DNA from: UBA4465 sp002292365
GTDB lineage: Bacteria; Bacteroidota; Bacteroidia; Cytophagales; Cyclobacteriaceae
Assembly (NCBI GenBank): GCA_943788615.1
Contig: CALSQY010000001.1
Location: 558,001-622,000 of the forward strand
DNA: 64,000 bases
Direction: 5' to 3'
This document shows, in pieces, positions 49,986-60,181 of the stretch. The translations under genes and the position numbers were made by a program. Numbering within the stretch: the stretch's first letter is position 1; every line of letters starts with the position of its first letter. A model generated the notes under the pieces. The model was given only the letters and a program-made list of their open reading frames with translations. It was not told where the DNA came from and did not search any database.

Positions 49986-50882
49986 ATGATGTACAAAACA
50001 GCAACTAGAATTTTTATTTTTTTTCTTGGGAGTATATCATTTAATTTTGGGTGGTCTCAGGAAGATTTGGATGCATTATTGAATGAGTTAGCTCCGCTAG
50101 CTCCACAGGAGGTGATTGCTACATTCAAGTCTGGAAAAATTATCAATTTACACACTAATGAGCATGTAGCAGTAGGTAATCTTGAACTGCGAATTTCACA
50201 TAGATTTGGACGCCTTGATGGAGGAGCGTATGAACTTTGGGGGTTAGATGAAAGCACCATTAGAATAGGACTAGACTATGGACTAAGTGATCGACTTGCT
50301 GTGGGAGTTGGTAGGAATTCTTACAAAAAAATATTCGATGGTTTTGTAAAGTTCTCGATTGCCAGTCAAAAAAAAGAGGGCTTTCCAATCAGTATTACTG
50401 GCATTAGTTCCATTGCGATCAATTCCTCACGCTTTGTTGATCCGAATAGAGATAATTACTTCCGGTCAAGGCTTAGTTATGTTCATCAAGTTGTCTTTGC
50501 GAGAAAATTTACGAGTCGTTTATCTCTAGAGTTGGTTCCAAGTTGGGTCCACTTCAATTTAGTAAGTTCACTATCAGATCAATCAGATATTCCAGTTTTA
50601 GCAGCAGGAGGAAGGATGAAAGTTTCGAAAAGGGTATCAATTAATGCCGAATATGGTTACAGAATTCAGTTGAATGATGATGCGGCCAATATCAATGATT
50701 TCTATGATAGCTTTTCGGTAGGTGTTGATATTGAGACAGGCGGGCATGTGTTTCAGCTGCAATTTACCAATTCGTTACCGATGTTCGAAATGGGATTCTT
50801 AACGCAAACCAATGATCAGTGGTCAGAGGGAGGCATTCATTTTGGGTTTAATATTACTCGGGAATTTGTACTGAAACACTAG
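49986..50882 (+). CDS. DUF5777 beta-barrel protein
   Basis: The 298-aa protein has a signal peptide (about 1-25, ending in the cleavage context SFNFGWSQ) followed by a repeated amphipathic strand pattern (LELRISHRFGRLDGGAYELWGLDESTIRIGLDYGLSDRLAVGVGR ...), ending in an outer-membrane-type strand FGFNITREFVLKH. This is the DUF5777 family of Bacteroidota, which often lies with YceI and Rieske or cytochrome genes. It is separated by 7 bp from the YceI gene, so it is in the same operon. A role as a porin-like partner for an electron-transfer or lipid-binding set is inferred. Confidence 0.85.
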   Translation: MMYKTATRIFIFFLGSISFNFGWSQEDLDALLNELAPLAPQEVIATFKSGKIINLHTNEHVAVGNLELRISHRFGRLDGGAYELWGLDESTIRIGLDYGLSDRLAVGVGRNSYKKIFDGFVKFSIASQKKEGFPISITGISSIAINSSRFVDPNRDNYFRSRLSYVHQVVFARKFTSRLSLELVPSWVHFNLVSSLSDQSDIPVLAAGGRMKVSKRVSINAEYGYRIQLNDDAANINDFYDSFSVGVDIETGGHVFQLQFTNSLPMFEMGFLTQTNDQWSEGGIHFGFNITREFVLKH

Positions 50883-50889
50883 ATTTAAT

Positions 50890-51447
50890 ATGAAAACAAC
50901 AGGTTGTCTTTATTTGCTCATTATATTATTCACTTTTGCTAGTTACAGTCTTGAAGCCCAAAAAATGCGCATTAGCAGCTCTACCATTAGTTTTTTTTCT
51001 GATGGATTGTTAGAAGATATTGCGGCGGTGAATACGGCGAGTCAGGCTATTTTAAATTTGGCAGATGGAGCTTTTGTTTTAAGAATACCCATCACCTCTT
51101 TTGAATTTCCAAATCAACTGATGCAAGAGCATTTCAATGAAAATTATTTAGAGTCGGAGAAATTTCCTGTGGCAACATTTAAGGGTAAATTAGATCGTAC
51201 ATTCGAAATGGGAAAGATAGTAAATACGACTTTTGAGGCACAGGGAGAACTGATGATTCATGGCATTGCACAAGAGCGAAAGATAGTGATCGATATATCA
51301 GATGAGAAAAAAGGGATCAAGGTGCAAGGAAAATTTGATGTGGCCTTGGAAGATCATGATATTGAAATACCTTCTTTATTATTTCAAAAAATCGCAGAAA
51401 TAATAGCGGTGAATATTGAAATTCATTTAACTGAACCCAAGTCTTAA
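50890..51447 (+). CDS. YceI-family lipid-binding protein
   Basis: The 185-aa exported protein (signal peptide MKTTGCLYLLIILFTFASYSLEAQ) has the YceI beta-barrel pattern: KMRISSSTISFFSDG near the start, FPNQLMQEHFNENYLESEKFPVATFKGKL in the middle (characteristic MxxHFxEnYlESdKYPxxTFkG), and LMIHGIAQERKIVIDIS. Such lipocalin-like proteins bind polyisoprenoid or quinone-type lipids. Followed by the Rieske gene after 23 bp, it likely delivers or holds a quinone for the redox set. Confidence 0.92.
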   Translation: MKTTGCLYLLIILFTFASYSLEAQKMRISSSTISFFSDGLLEDIAAVNTASQAILNLADGAFVLRIPITSFEFPNQLMQEHFNENYLESEKFPVATFKGKLDRTFEMGKIVNTTFEAQGELMIHGIAQERKIVIDISDEKKGIKVQGKFDVALEDHDIEIPSLLFQKIAEIIAVNIEIHLTEPKS

Positions 51448-51470
51448 TTATTTTTTATTTAAGTAATTTC

Positions 51471-51914
51471 ATGAAGAAAAAAGAAGTCATCAATCGGAAA
51501 AAGTTTTTATCAAAATTAGGTTTAGGTATCGGAGCGATTATGGCTACCTATTGCTTGGGAAGCCTTTCAAGTTGCGATGATGAAGACGTTGATTACATAG
51601 GTGGAGGAATAGATTTTACTTTGGATTTAGATGGATCGGCTTATGATGCTTTGAATGCTGTAGGGGGGTATGTGCGTATAAATAAGGTAGTTATTGCTAA
51701 CGTTTTCGAAGGTAATTTTGTAGCTGTTACTCAAATTTGCAGTCATCAAGGAGCAGAAAATATCATCTTCAGATCGTCAAGAAATGATTTTTATTGCACC
51801 CAGCATGGGGCTATTTATGATCTGGATGGAAAAGGATTGAATAGCAACGGATCTAAAGGAATTTTGAATTACAGAACTTCTTTATCAGGAACTCTCCTTC
51901 GTGTTTATTCTTAG
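51471..51914 (+). CDS. Rieske 2Fe-2S protein with Tat-like or lipoprotein leader
   Basis: The 147-aa protein has an N-terminal leader (RKKFLSKLGLGIGAIMATYCLGSLSSC) with a Cys lipobox near residue 34, so it is a membrane-attached exported protein. The cluster ligands are visible as C-S-H (QICSHQG, about residue 89) and C-T-Q-H (FYCTQHGAIYDL, about 108), the C-x-H ... C-x-x-H of Rieske proteins. Such small Rieske proteins transfer electrons at about the periplasmic face. It ends the plus-strand operon (49431-51914), and its position after YceI suggests a quinone-linked electron path. Confidence 0.9.
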   Translation: MKKKEVINRKKFLSKLGLGIGAIMATYCLGSLSSCDDEDVDYIGGGIDFTLDLDGSAYDALNAVGGYVRINKVVIANVFEGNFVAVTQICSHQGAENIIFRSSRNDFYCTQHGAIYDLDGKGLNSNGSKGILNYRTSLSGTLLRVYS

Positions 51915-51935
51915 TACACTGCGCCATAAAAAGAG

Positions 51936-54347
51936 TCATTTCGGGTCAGGTATGAGTATGTTTGTGTGAACAGTCACAGTTTCTATTTTGGATCGGTCAA
52001 AATAGACAGGGAAGTACTGGTCTTGGGACCAAGGTTCAAACAAATTGTTATAAAAGAGACTCGCTGGATTTCCTGACTGACCGGGACCGTTTGTGGCAAT
52101 GGCGGCATCCCAATTTCCTGTATTGATGATCATCCTAAATGAGGCGCCACTTCTCTGTTGATAATCAGTGCCTGTGGAACCAAGTGTATAGGCATTTCCA
52201 CCCCTTGGTAGCGGGCCTAAATTAAGAATTTTTCGAGTTTTCTCATCCACCCATTTACCCAAAGCATGCTCGAGGTAAGTATGCTTTAATTTTACTTGCC
52301 CATATTGCCACTGGGTCATGTCTGGACCTAATTTTTGAGTAAGGCTTTCAATACCTCGTTGGAATGCTTGGGTAAGCAATGCTGTACGGGTGTTCTCTGG
52401 AGTTGAACCAAAGATCTCTGAGGTCGGTTCGCTGAGCCAACCAATAAGCTTGGTTAGATTAATTCTTGTGATGAAGGACTGCACTTCTGTAGGGACCAAA
52501 AGTTCATGCGCGAGTTGTTCAAGCGCTCTTTCAAATGCTACATATATGGCTGCTTCTATTGAATGGGCATCCAGTCGGTAATCCCAATCCTTTAGCATAG
52601 ATTTTGCCTTATTATTATGTCCCTGGAATGGTATTTCTAATAGCATGGGAGTAAGGGCTCTGGCAGGAAGCGAGAGGTAATCAACTTGAAGAGATGTCAG
52701 ATCTTCTAGAGTCAATGAATCATTGGGGGAAAGAAATTCATCGATGCGATTGCCACGAAAGGGGTCTGACCAGGTATAACCGATAGCATTCCAGTGAGTA
52801 TAACTTTCTGGAGTCACATTTTGATTGGCGGTAGCGATAAATCCTTTTGCAGGATTGAAGTTATTGGGCTTTTCGATGATGGGCAGATAACCATCCCATT
52901 CATACGCTCCATCCCCAGGTACAGGTACTAAACCACTGAAGTTATTTCTGACGGGGGCAATGCCTACTGCTTGCCATCCAATATTACCCTCTTTATCTGC
53001 CCAAATCATATTTTCACCCGGAATATGACTGTAATTGCATGCGGCTCTAAATTCTTCCCAACTTTTAGCTTGATCCATTCTTAAACTGGCTAAATAAGGA
53101 GATCCTCCCGGTTCGAGCCAGGCACACTTAACGGCATAAGCTTTCAAACCTATGGTATCGATTAAGGTTATCGGCCCATGGAGACCATAATTAAGCTTAA
53201 CCTCCACATCGGCTTGATCCTTTACCGGGATGGTTTCAGTAATTGAGAATATATCGACCCATTCATTATTATAACGGTATTGCCGATGATTGTCTGGATT
53301 GAGGTCATAGATATATAAATCTTCGCCATCAGTACGGTAAACTGTCAATCCCCAAGCTCCGAAATTATTGTGACCTATGGATATACCAGGTATTTCAGGC
53401 TCGCCACCTCCTATAACATCCCAACCAGGTGCGTTTAAATGAATCATATAGCGAAGTGAGGGTACCTCAACTTTACGATGTGGATCGTTGGCCATATAGG
53501 TATTCCCATCTTTCATTTTGCTACCACTGATGACCCAATTATTACTACCTATGCTATGTGAATCATCTGGAATAGTGTTGTTTTTTGATTCCTCCAACAA
53601 ACCTACATTACTCGCGTGTTTTGGGAGCAAATCTGCTGACTCAAATTCAATTCCCTTTCGATAAGCTTGATAGAGTTCCAAAATATCTAAGGCAAGCACT
53701 TCCTCCGTAATACTTGAATCAAGGGTGATATTGGGGTCTCTTGGATGGAACCACATGAGGTTTTTAACAGCGTCAGGTCCTATAGCAGCTACGGCACGAC
53801 CAATATTGAGTTCTTGAGTTATATTACCTAGTAAACCTTGATGGCGAGAGATAACCACCTCGGGAGTCCATTTTTTTGGGGGGGCTAGGCCCAGTAATTT
53901 AAATTCTATAGGTAGTTCTTCAGGCTGTTTTAAAACCTCTTCTATATAAGCATTTACGCCGTGGGTATAAGCTTCGATGATCGCTACACCATCCTCATGA
54001 TAATGATTCATTTCGGCTTGCATATCACCTCTGTATTTAAACAAGCGCGCGCCAATATCTCTTTTTAATGCTCTTGGCCCTAACATTTCAGCAGTAGTAC
54101 CGGTAGCTTGCCTTCTCCATATTTCAAATTGAAAGAGCCGGTCTTTAGCTGCAGCATAGCCTTGGGCAAAAAACAAGTCTTCTTGATTTTCGGCATAGAT
54201 ATGATTGATGCCCCATTGATCCCTGAGAATCTCAACGGGGGCATTCAGTCCGGGGATGTTGATTTTTTCTGTATTTTCCGTTGAGGAATTACATGACCAT
54301 AATAAGCAGCCAAAGAGGAGTAAAGAATAGGGATATAATGTTTTCAT
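51936..54347 (-). CDS. Penicillin acylase (Ntn-hydrolase) family protein
   Basis: The 803-aa protein starts with a lipoprotein signal (LLLFGCLLWSC). It shows the heterodimeric Ntn-hydrolase layout: an alpha part (about 35-265), a cleavage site before the nucleophile Ser in GSNNWVISGSKMKDG (about residue 270), and a large beta part with NDPHRKVEVPSLRYMIHLNAPGWDVIGGGEPEIPGISIGHN and NRIDEFLSPNDSLTLEDLTSLQVDYLSL. The family hydrolyses amide bonds in penicillin G, acyl-homoserine lactones and similar molecules. The substrate is unknown. It faces the Rieske cluster end-to-end with a 21-bp gap. Confidence 0.9.
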   Translation of the reverse strand: MKTLYPYSLLLFGCLLWSCNSSTENTEKINIPGLNAPVEILRDQWGINHIYAENQEDLFFAQGYAAAKDRLFQFEIWRRQATGTTAEMLGPRALKRDIGARLFKYRGDMQAEMNHYHEDGVAIIEAYTHGVNAYIEEVLKQPEELPIEFKLLGLAPPKKWTPEVVISRHQGLLGNITQELNIGRAVAAIGPDAVKNLMWFHPRDPNITLDSSITEEVLALDILELYQAYRKGIEFESADLLPKHASNVGLLEESKNNTIPDDSHSIGSNNWVISGSKMKDGNTYMANDPHRKVEVPSLRYMIHLNAPGWDVIGGGEPEIPGISIGHNNFGAWGLTVYRTDGEDLYIYDLNPDNHRQYRYNNEWVDIFSITETIPVKDQADVEVKLNYGLHGPITLIDTIGLKAYAVKCAWLEPGGSPYLASLRMDQAKSWEEFRAACNYSHIPGENMIWADKEGNIGWQAVGIAPVRNNFSGLVPVPGDGAYEWDGYLPIIEKPNNFNPAKGFIATANQNVTPESYTHWNAIGYTWSDPFRGNRIDEFLSPNDSLTLEDLTSLQVDYLSLPARALTPMLLEIPFQGHNNKAKSMLKDWDYRLDAHSIEAAIYVAFERALEQLAHELLVPTEVQSFITRINLTKLIGWLSEPTSEIFGSTPENTRTALLTQAFQRGIESLTQKLGPDMTQWQYGQVKLKHTYLEHALGKWVDEKTRKILNLGPLPRGGNAYTLGSTGTDYQQRSGASFRMIINTGNWDAAIATNGPGQSGNPASLFYNNLFEPWSQDQYFPVYFDRSKIETVTVHTNILIPDPK

Positions 54348-54460
54348 AGCGTTTCAAGATAAGCTGGTCCTAGAATAATTTACTTGAACTGGGTTACTTA
54401 AACAGTGTAGCATAAGATGAACGGATGCTAATGAGGATGTTCGGTGAAATGAAGCCTCAT

Positions 54461-55414
54461 TTACTCAACAATGACCGGGACTTCATCTTGTACCAAGATT
54501 TCAGTTATAAGCAGCTCTTCAAAAGCGATTTCATTTTCCATTTGCGGTAAATGCGCCGATTGCTCAATGAAAAATTCTTGTCTATTGGGGAGTAATCTTT
54601 GAAGTTTATCTTTAAACTCATCATATATGACTACCTGATCCGCAACGCCCCATATGGTATAGACTGGAAGATTGAGGTCATTGATTTTTTGATGAATGAC
54701 GTCCATTGTGGTATGATTTTTTCGAGTAGAAATCAACGCTTGTGCAAACCCTTTATATTGTTGTAAAGCAGTATATTTTTCGGGCCAATTTGGGAATTGG
54801 GTAGGGTCAAAGAAATCATCTAATTGTCCCAAGGCAATGGCTGGATAGCGCGAAATAAATTCAGCGATTTCATCAGTTGAAACCGAAACATCTTTTGTTG
54901 CTTCAATATCTTCAAAGCTATTGGAAGAAACATAGATCAGTGACTGAATAAGCTGAGGTTGTAGAACTGCAGCTTGGGAAATGATCCGTCCACCATTCGA
55001 TAAGCCCACCAAATGGGCTTGGGTAATGTTGAGGTGATTGATGAGTTCCAATACTTGATTGGCCATTAAGCGATCGGTATAATCGGTATCTGGATTGTCT
55101 GAAAACCCTCTTCCATAAAGATCGAGGACCACCACGTGAAATCCATTTTCAATCAAAGCCCCATACGTATTCTCCCAAATATAGGAAGGGACAGAAAAGC
55201 CATGCACAAGTATCACGGTTGATTTTTGTGAATTTTTATTAGCTTCTCGGTAGTAGGTATAGCCTTCGCTCAATTCGACAAAAGAACCTTTCGCACGGGT
55301 GCTAATTTCAGCTCTGAACGCATCATCTTTGTTCAGTAATTCATATTTATTTTGTGATGTTGGCCTACAAGCAATCAACAAGGAAACAAAGGTAAAAGCT
55401 AAAATTCTATTCAT
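54461..55414 (-). CDS. Alpha/beta hydrolase, exported
   Basis: The 317-aa protein has an N-terminal lipoprotein-like segment (MNRILAFTFVSLLIAC). The hydrolase domain shows VILVHGFSVPSYIWENTY (oxyanion region), the nucleophile elbow LVGLSNGGRI (Ser near residue 146), the acid region in YTIWGVADQVVIYDEF and the catalytic His in EQSAHLPQMENE. Esterase or lipase-type activity is predicted, with the substrate unknown. It lies 113 bp upstream of the penicillin-acylase-type gene on the same strand. Confidence 0.9.
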   Translation of the reverse strand: MNRILAFTFVSLLIACRPTSQNKYELLNKDDAFRAEISTRAKGSFVELSEGYTYYREANKNSQKSTVILVHGFSVPSYIWENTYGALIENGFHVVVLDLYGRGFSDNPDTDYTDRLMANQVLELINHLNITQAHLVGLSNGGRIISQAAVLQPQLIQSLIYVSSNSFEDIEATKDVSVSTDEIAEFISRYPAIALGQLDDFFDPTQFPNWPEKYTALQQYKGFAQALISTRKNHTTMDVIHQKINDLNLPVYTIWGVADQVVIYDEFKDKLQRLLPNRQEFFIEQSAHLPQMENEIAFEELLITEILVQDEVPVIVE

Positions 55415-55530
55415 TCTGAGAATATTTTTTAAGAAAGTCTAAAGATAAAGGAACTTTCATCATTCAAAAAAGGGAATAGATAACACTCATTTTATGGTTA
55501 AGGTATACGTAATCAGGGGAATCATATATA

Positions 55531-57933
55531 CTAGAATCTTTCTTTTTCTTCTTGGGCACTGCTTTTTCTTTTTTGTTTTCTGAGCTGATCATTTCCAAAC
55601 CGAAATGAATAAGTCAAGTTTACGATAGAGGTTTCGAAATTGATTTTTGCTGAACTATTCAAATTTTCACTGGGGACTTCGGTACGAAATTGCCAAATAT
55701 TTGTACCTAGTAAATCGCTATAAGACATTCTTAGGGTGGAGCGCTTAAGTTTTTTTTCTATCCCAAAATCTAGCGCACCAAAAGCTGCAAATTCCATAAT
55801 TCCCCAAAACTGTTTAGTTTGATAAAATCCAGAAATTTCGGCAGTGATACTTTCCGATATTTTGAATCTTTGAGAGCTATTTAGACTTAAATTCTGCATC
55901 GAAGAGTTATAGGTATTAGAGGTATATTCAGCTTCAATATAAAATAAATTACCAATGGCATTGAGTTGTATTTCCCACCAATCTGTAACTTCTAAGGGAA
56001 AAGATAAGACCAAACTAAAATTATCTCGATAATTCAGGTTTTCAGAAGTACTCACTTGTTTATTATCGCCACTGATGCTAGGTTGAAATCTTACAATAGA
56101 ATTTTCATCATGACTGTATTGCCCAGACAATAGAATGGATTTATATCTATATTCAATTTTATAGGCATCTGTAAAAGCAGGTAATAACGCAATATTACCT
56201 GTCCATAAGCTATTGGGATCCGAAAAAGCAACAAAGGGTGCCAGTTCGTTAAATGAGGGTCTTGATATTCTTCTACTATAAGAGGCAACCCAGCTGTTGT
56301 TATTATTGATTCGGTGGTTGAAAAAGATACTTGGAAACCATTTACCAAAATTACGATCTACGATGTTTTTTTCTGTGAGTGTATTAATATTTGTTTTAGT
56401 ATGTTCATATCTGATGCCTACTTGTATATCAAGGTTTGGGCTTGCTTTTATATTGGCAGATAGGTATCCAGCTCCAATATTTTCTATCATATCAGCCAAT
56501 GCGGTCAGTTCAGAGTCAGTCAACCAAATACCCGTTTGCAAACTATCAACCGACATATCATTGGATAATTCAGAAAAAGATCCTTTTGCACCTATTTCGT
56601 AAGATATTAGATTCGTTATTTTTCCTGAGAAATCTGTTGCTATGGTATTGATTTTTATTTTGGTCAATTTGCCACTTCTCAGGGCGCCCGTTTCTTTTAC
56701 ATCTCCTAATGCGTCAAAATAATCAATAAGATAATCATTTGGATTATTAGAGCGATAATTGATTTGGTCAATATCAAACGATAATACGTGATCATCATTA
56801 AATTTCTGCTGAAGATTTAAATTACCAGAAATATTTTCCCAATCATTTTGCTCTGAAGTATACATATTGAGTGATTCAATTGACCGAGTTTCATTGGCTC
56901 TTAAAATATTTGTTTTGGCGTCCATATCCCAATCTCGTCCATAGAAATTAATAGCTCCTCCTAGGGTGGTATTTTCATTAAGATCTATTTCAATTCCCAT
57001 GCCTCCATTGAGCATTCCTTCAATTGGATTCCTCTTTGCCATTGTTGTTGTATTAATTTCTCCACTTTCAGTGAGCAGTTGCCACTGGGTGTCTATATAT
57101 TGTTTTTGAAAATTTTTCCTAAATGAAAAATCACTGAAAAAAGCGACTTTTTGTGTGATTGAATTAAAGTTTATGGAAGAACCGTATTTGGCTCTATTAC
57201 CATAACCGCTTATAAGTGAGATATTACCATTTTTTCCCATATCTTCATTTTTTTTCATGACAATATTGATCATTCCTCCATCTCCCTCTGCATCATATTT
57301 TGCTGACGGTGTGGTAATTAATTCGATACTTTCAATATTATCTGAATTCATACTTTCCATCATTTCTAGCAAGGCATCCATTGGAAGGCGTGAAATTTTA
57401 CCATTAATCATGATTCTTACTCCTTGTTTTCCTGATAAAGCAATGGACTTATTCATCTTATCAACGGTGACCCCCGGAGCCCGTTGAAGTAGATCTAGTG
57501 CCGTTCCACCAGCACGACTAATGCTACTGGCTACATTGATGACGGTTCGATCAATTTTTTGTTCATATAGCGGTTTTTTTGCCTTCACAACAACATCATT
57601 GAGAAGTGCAACATTCTCATAAAGTTTTATTTTACCTAGCTTATAGGGCGAATTTGCTTCCTTGATCTTGAATATGGGGGTAGAAAAATCTAAATAGCCT
57701 ACAGAACTTATCTTGATGAAATAATCACCTGCTGAGATATCTTCAAGTCTATAATGACCGGATTCATTGGTTACTTGACCTTTTATTAATGAGGAGTCTA
57801 AGGGATCAAGCAAGAGTACACTTGCAAATGGAATTCCCTCTCCACTTTCTGTTATTGCTATTCCACTAACTTCTAATTGTCCATAGCTTAGACATGGAAG
57901 GACATAAAGTCCAAAAAGAATTAACTTATACAT
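55531..57933 (-). CDS. TonB-dependent-receptor-type outer-membrane protein with CarboxypepD-like domain
   Basis: The 800-aa protein has a signal peptide (about 1-18), a carboxypeptidase-regulatory-like beta-sandwich (about 20-95; LEVSGIAITESGEGIPFASVLLLDPLDSSLIKG), a plug domain (about 120-225; DLLQRAPGVTVDKMNKSIALSGKQGVRIMINGK) and a barrel of the OMP_b-brl_3 type (about 235-800) with aromatic strands. It has a charged C-terminal tail (QLRKQKRKSSAQEEKERF) after the last strand, which is unusual for a barrel. Such proteins in Bacteroidota are often paired with an extracytoplasmic regulator, but none is adjacent. The ligand is unknown. Confidence 0.88.
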   Translation of the reverse strand: MYKLILFGLYVLPCLSYGQLEVSGIAITESGEGIPFASVLLLDPLDSSLIKGQVTNESGHYRLEDISAGDYFIKISSVGYLDFSTPIFKIKEANSPYKLGKIKLYENVALLNDVVVKAKKPLYEQKIDRTVINVASSISRAGGTALDLLQRAPGVTVDKMNKSIALSGKQGVRIMINGKISRLPMDALLEMMESMNSDNIESIELITTPSAKYDAEGDGGMINIVMKKNEDMGKNGNISLISGYGNRAKYGSSINFNSITQKVAFFSDFSFRKNFQKQYIDTQWQLLTESGEINTTTMAKRNPIEGMLNGGMGIEIDLNENTTLGGAINFYGRDWDMDAKTNILRANETRSIESLNMYTSEQNDWENISGNLNLQQKFNDDHVLSFDIDQINYRSNNPNDYLIDYFDALGDVKETGALRSGKLTKIKINTIATDFSGKITNLISYEIGAKGSFSELSNDMSVDSLQTGIWLTDSELTALADMIENIGAGYLSANIKASPNLDIQVGIRYEHTKTNINTLTEKNIVDRNFGKWFPSIFFNHRINNNNSWVASYSRRISRPSFNELAPFVAFSDPNSLWTGNIALLPAFTDAYKIEYRYKSILLSGQYSHDENSIVRFQPSISGDNKQVSTSENLNYRDNFSLVLSFPLEVTDWWEIQLNAIGNLFYIEAEYTSNTYNSSMQNLSLNSSQRFKISESITAEISGFYQTKQFWGIMEFAAFGALDFGIEKKLKRSTLRMSYSDLLGTNIWQFRTEVPSENLNSSAKINFETSIVNLTYSFRFGNDQLRKQKRKSSAQEEKERF

Positions 57934-58424
57934 TATGATTGGTTGATTTTGGTTGAAAATGTAAACTTTTGAAAATTTTAAATATCAAAGAGTAGCTAAA
58001 CTTTATATTTTTGGAGTGCTGGTAGGAGACCAAAAATTATTAACGAGTATCACTTAACTCGCTTTTCATGACATCTAAAAAAATCAATTGTATTTAGGAT
58101 GTAGTGGGCATAGTTTTTATTTTAGATGATAGAACAATTAAATTAGATATAAAGATAACAACTATCATTAATAAATAACGGGTTGGTAATTGTTATCTGG
58201 TTTAAAAGCCCACCCAATAAAGGCGTAATACTGCATATGAGATGTGTTAGATAAGGAGCAATGCTATTTGATAAATAGAGGCTTTTAGATTCTAATATAC
58301 ATCAAAAATATACTAATGATGTCTGTTAATATCTTAGAATCTGTCTTATTCCTTTTCTTATTTTTCTTTCAGCTCTGCCTGCCTTCCCAATCCATTAGTG
58401 GGGGCTTTCTCTTTATTCAGGAGA
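57934..58424. other. Gene-free interval between GH9 and the receptor
   Basis: I see no supported gene on either strand in these 491 bases. The promoter of the receptor gene should lie in the left part, but no convincing consensus is found. A plus-strand frame starting at 58316 reads through the end of the GH9 gene in antisense and is not considered real. Confidence 0.5.
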
Positions 58425-60119
58425 TCAGTTACGGACTTGATGTATATAACCCAGCACAAATACTGCAGGAGCATTCCAATTTAGGCATACTTCATTGGAG
58501 GCATAACTGGATTGCACATCTTGGTATGCCTTTGCTGGAAGTGTAGAGTTATAAGTCACCTCCTGCTGATCTTGACGATCGCCATTAGGGCCTCCAACGA
58601 TAAAACCAGGAATGGGCATTAGTATCTGATCAGCCCCACTAGGCCGGTGATGAGGAAACTTCACTCTTTTTGAGCCAAAACCTGTCAAAAAGCTATAGCC
58701 CGTTGCATTTTTTCCAAAAATATAATCTGTTATTTGTTCGGCACCCATCAAATACTTTTCATCAGCCGTAAGCTGATGTGCCAGACATAAAAGTAGGGCT
58801 TGATTGAGAACGTCACTGTTTGACCCCCATTCAAAGGTATTCAATGCGATACGATAGGGGTGATGATTGATGGCCTCTAGCAAGCTGTCGCAGAGTAACA
58901 AATGCTCATTTTTAAGTGTCTTATAGAGTTTGGGATCTATGAGTTCTTGATGAATTAATAGCGAAGCGAAGCCCACATTTCTCGTAAAAAACTTCCAGCT
59001 ATTGGTCAGTTGGTGCTGATAAGTTTCTTTGTTTGATTGGAGGTAGTTTAAATACATTGTTTCTTGGGTAGCAAGATACAATTCTGCTGCCGCCCAATAA
59101 AAGTCGTCGGCAAATTGAGCGTCTCCATATTCACCCGTTTTAACATCATCAGGATTGGAAAAGGCCACCTTTGGATTAAATTGAGCCCATTTCCAAGCTT
59201 TTTCTGCTGCCTCTAAAGCCTTTTGAGACCAAAACTCATTTGTGGGTGCCAACAATCGGGCCGCCTGAGCAAGCACAGCAGCAAAATCTAAGCTAGCAGC
59301 GGTCCCTTTGCCAATCACGTAGCGATCCAAGTCATAAGCTTCTGGAGAAACAAAGCCACTAAAATTTTTGGCAGTGAGCTTATGAAAGACCCCACCATCT
59401 TCATCTTGCATGGTCAGTAACCAATCTAATTCATATTTAAGTTCATCTAAAAGGTCGCTGATCCCATTTCCACTTTCGGGAATATGGAGGGCCTGGTCTG
59501 TAACGGCCTGCGGATAGAGCGTACACAATAGCAGCATTTGACCAGTCGATAAGGCACCGTTGACTACATATTTACCATAGTCGCCAGCATCATACCACCC
59601 ACCGGGGGAAGCCAAGAATCCACTGGTTTTGCCAGAGGAAGGATGATAGAAACATTGGATGTCTGGATGTCCTGCAGCTCGATGAAAGAGGGAATCAAAT
59701 TCCTTTTCAATGGGAAGGGATGCCCGCTGAAAATAATAGCTTTTGATAGAGGCATGCCAGGCTTCTTGGTAGAGATTGGCCTTGATTTAAAAGGGGTAAG
59801 AAGCGCTTTCATTCACGACGACCTGATAGGTGCCGGAGGCCTCAAAACTACTGAAATCACCCATATATATCGCTTCCCCAGATGGCCCCCAATTGCCATT
59901 GGACATTACGCGACCCGTATAAACTGTTTCTTGCTGGTTATTGAGCAATTGAAATTGCGTCGCGGCTGTGTCTGTGAGTATAAATTGCTTATTTGATTTT
60001 GGATGATATCCAATCTGATTCAATCTGATGTTTTCATTGACAGATTCCTCGCGTTTCGGTGTGCTTGATTGACAACTAAATAGGGAAAGCATCAAAAAAA
60101 GATGAAGGGTATTTCTCAT
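58425..60119 (-). pseudogene. Glycoside hydrolase family 9 (cellulase) with one in-frame stop
   Basis: One frame of 565 codons runs from ATG 60119 to the stop at 58425, interrupted only by TAA at 59787-59789. The first part is a lipoprotein signal (LSLFSC) and a CelD-N-type beta-sandwich (about 30-110; NIRLNQIGYHPKSNKQFILTD). After the stop (SASYPF-stop-IKANLYQEAWHASIKSYYFQRAS) comes the GH9 catalytic domain with GGWYDAGDYGKYVVNGALS (catalytic base Asp pair), HHRPSGAD near the end and the proton-donor Glu in SYASNEVCLNWNAP. Everything expected of a working endoglucanase-type enzyme is present apart from the single nonsense codon, so the mutation is recent or a sequencing error. Confidence 0.85.
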
Positions 60120-60181
60120 GTTAAATCCTATTTTTACGATGATTCAAAAGATTAAACGCTTACTTCATGACAAAAGGGAGG

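Noticed and set aside
58316..58546. Plus-strand frame with a hydrophobic N-terminus
   Set aside because: It runs antisense through the end of GH9, and the second half is explained as a shadow of that gene.
59787..59789. Programmed stop-codon readthrough or recoding in GH9
   Set aside because: TAA is a poor readthrough codon and no downstream hairpin or recoding signal is visible. A plain nonsense mutation or error is simpler.
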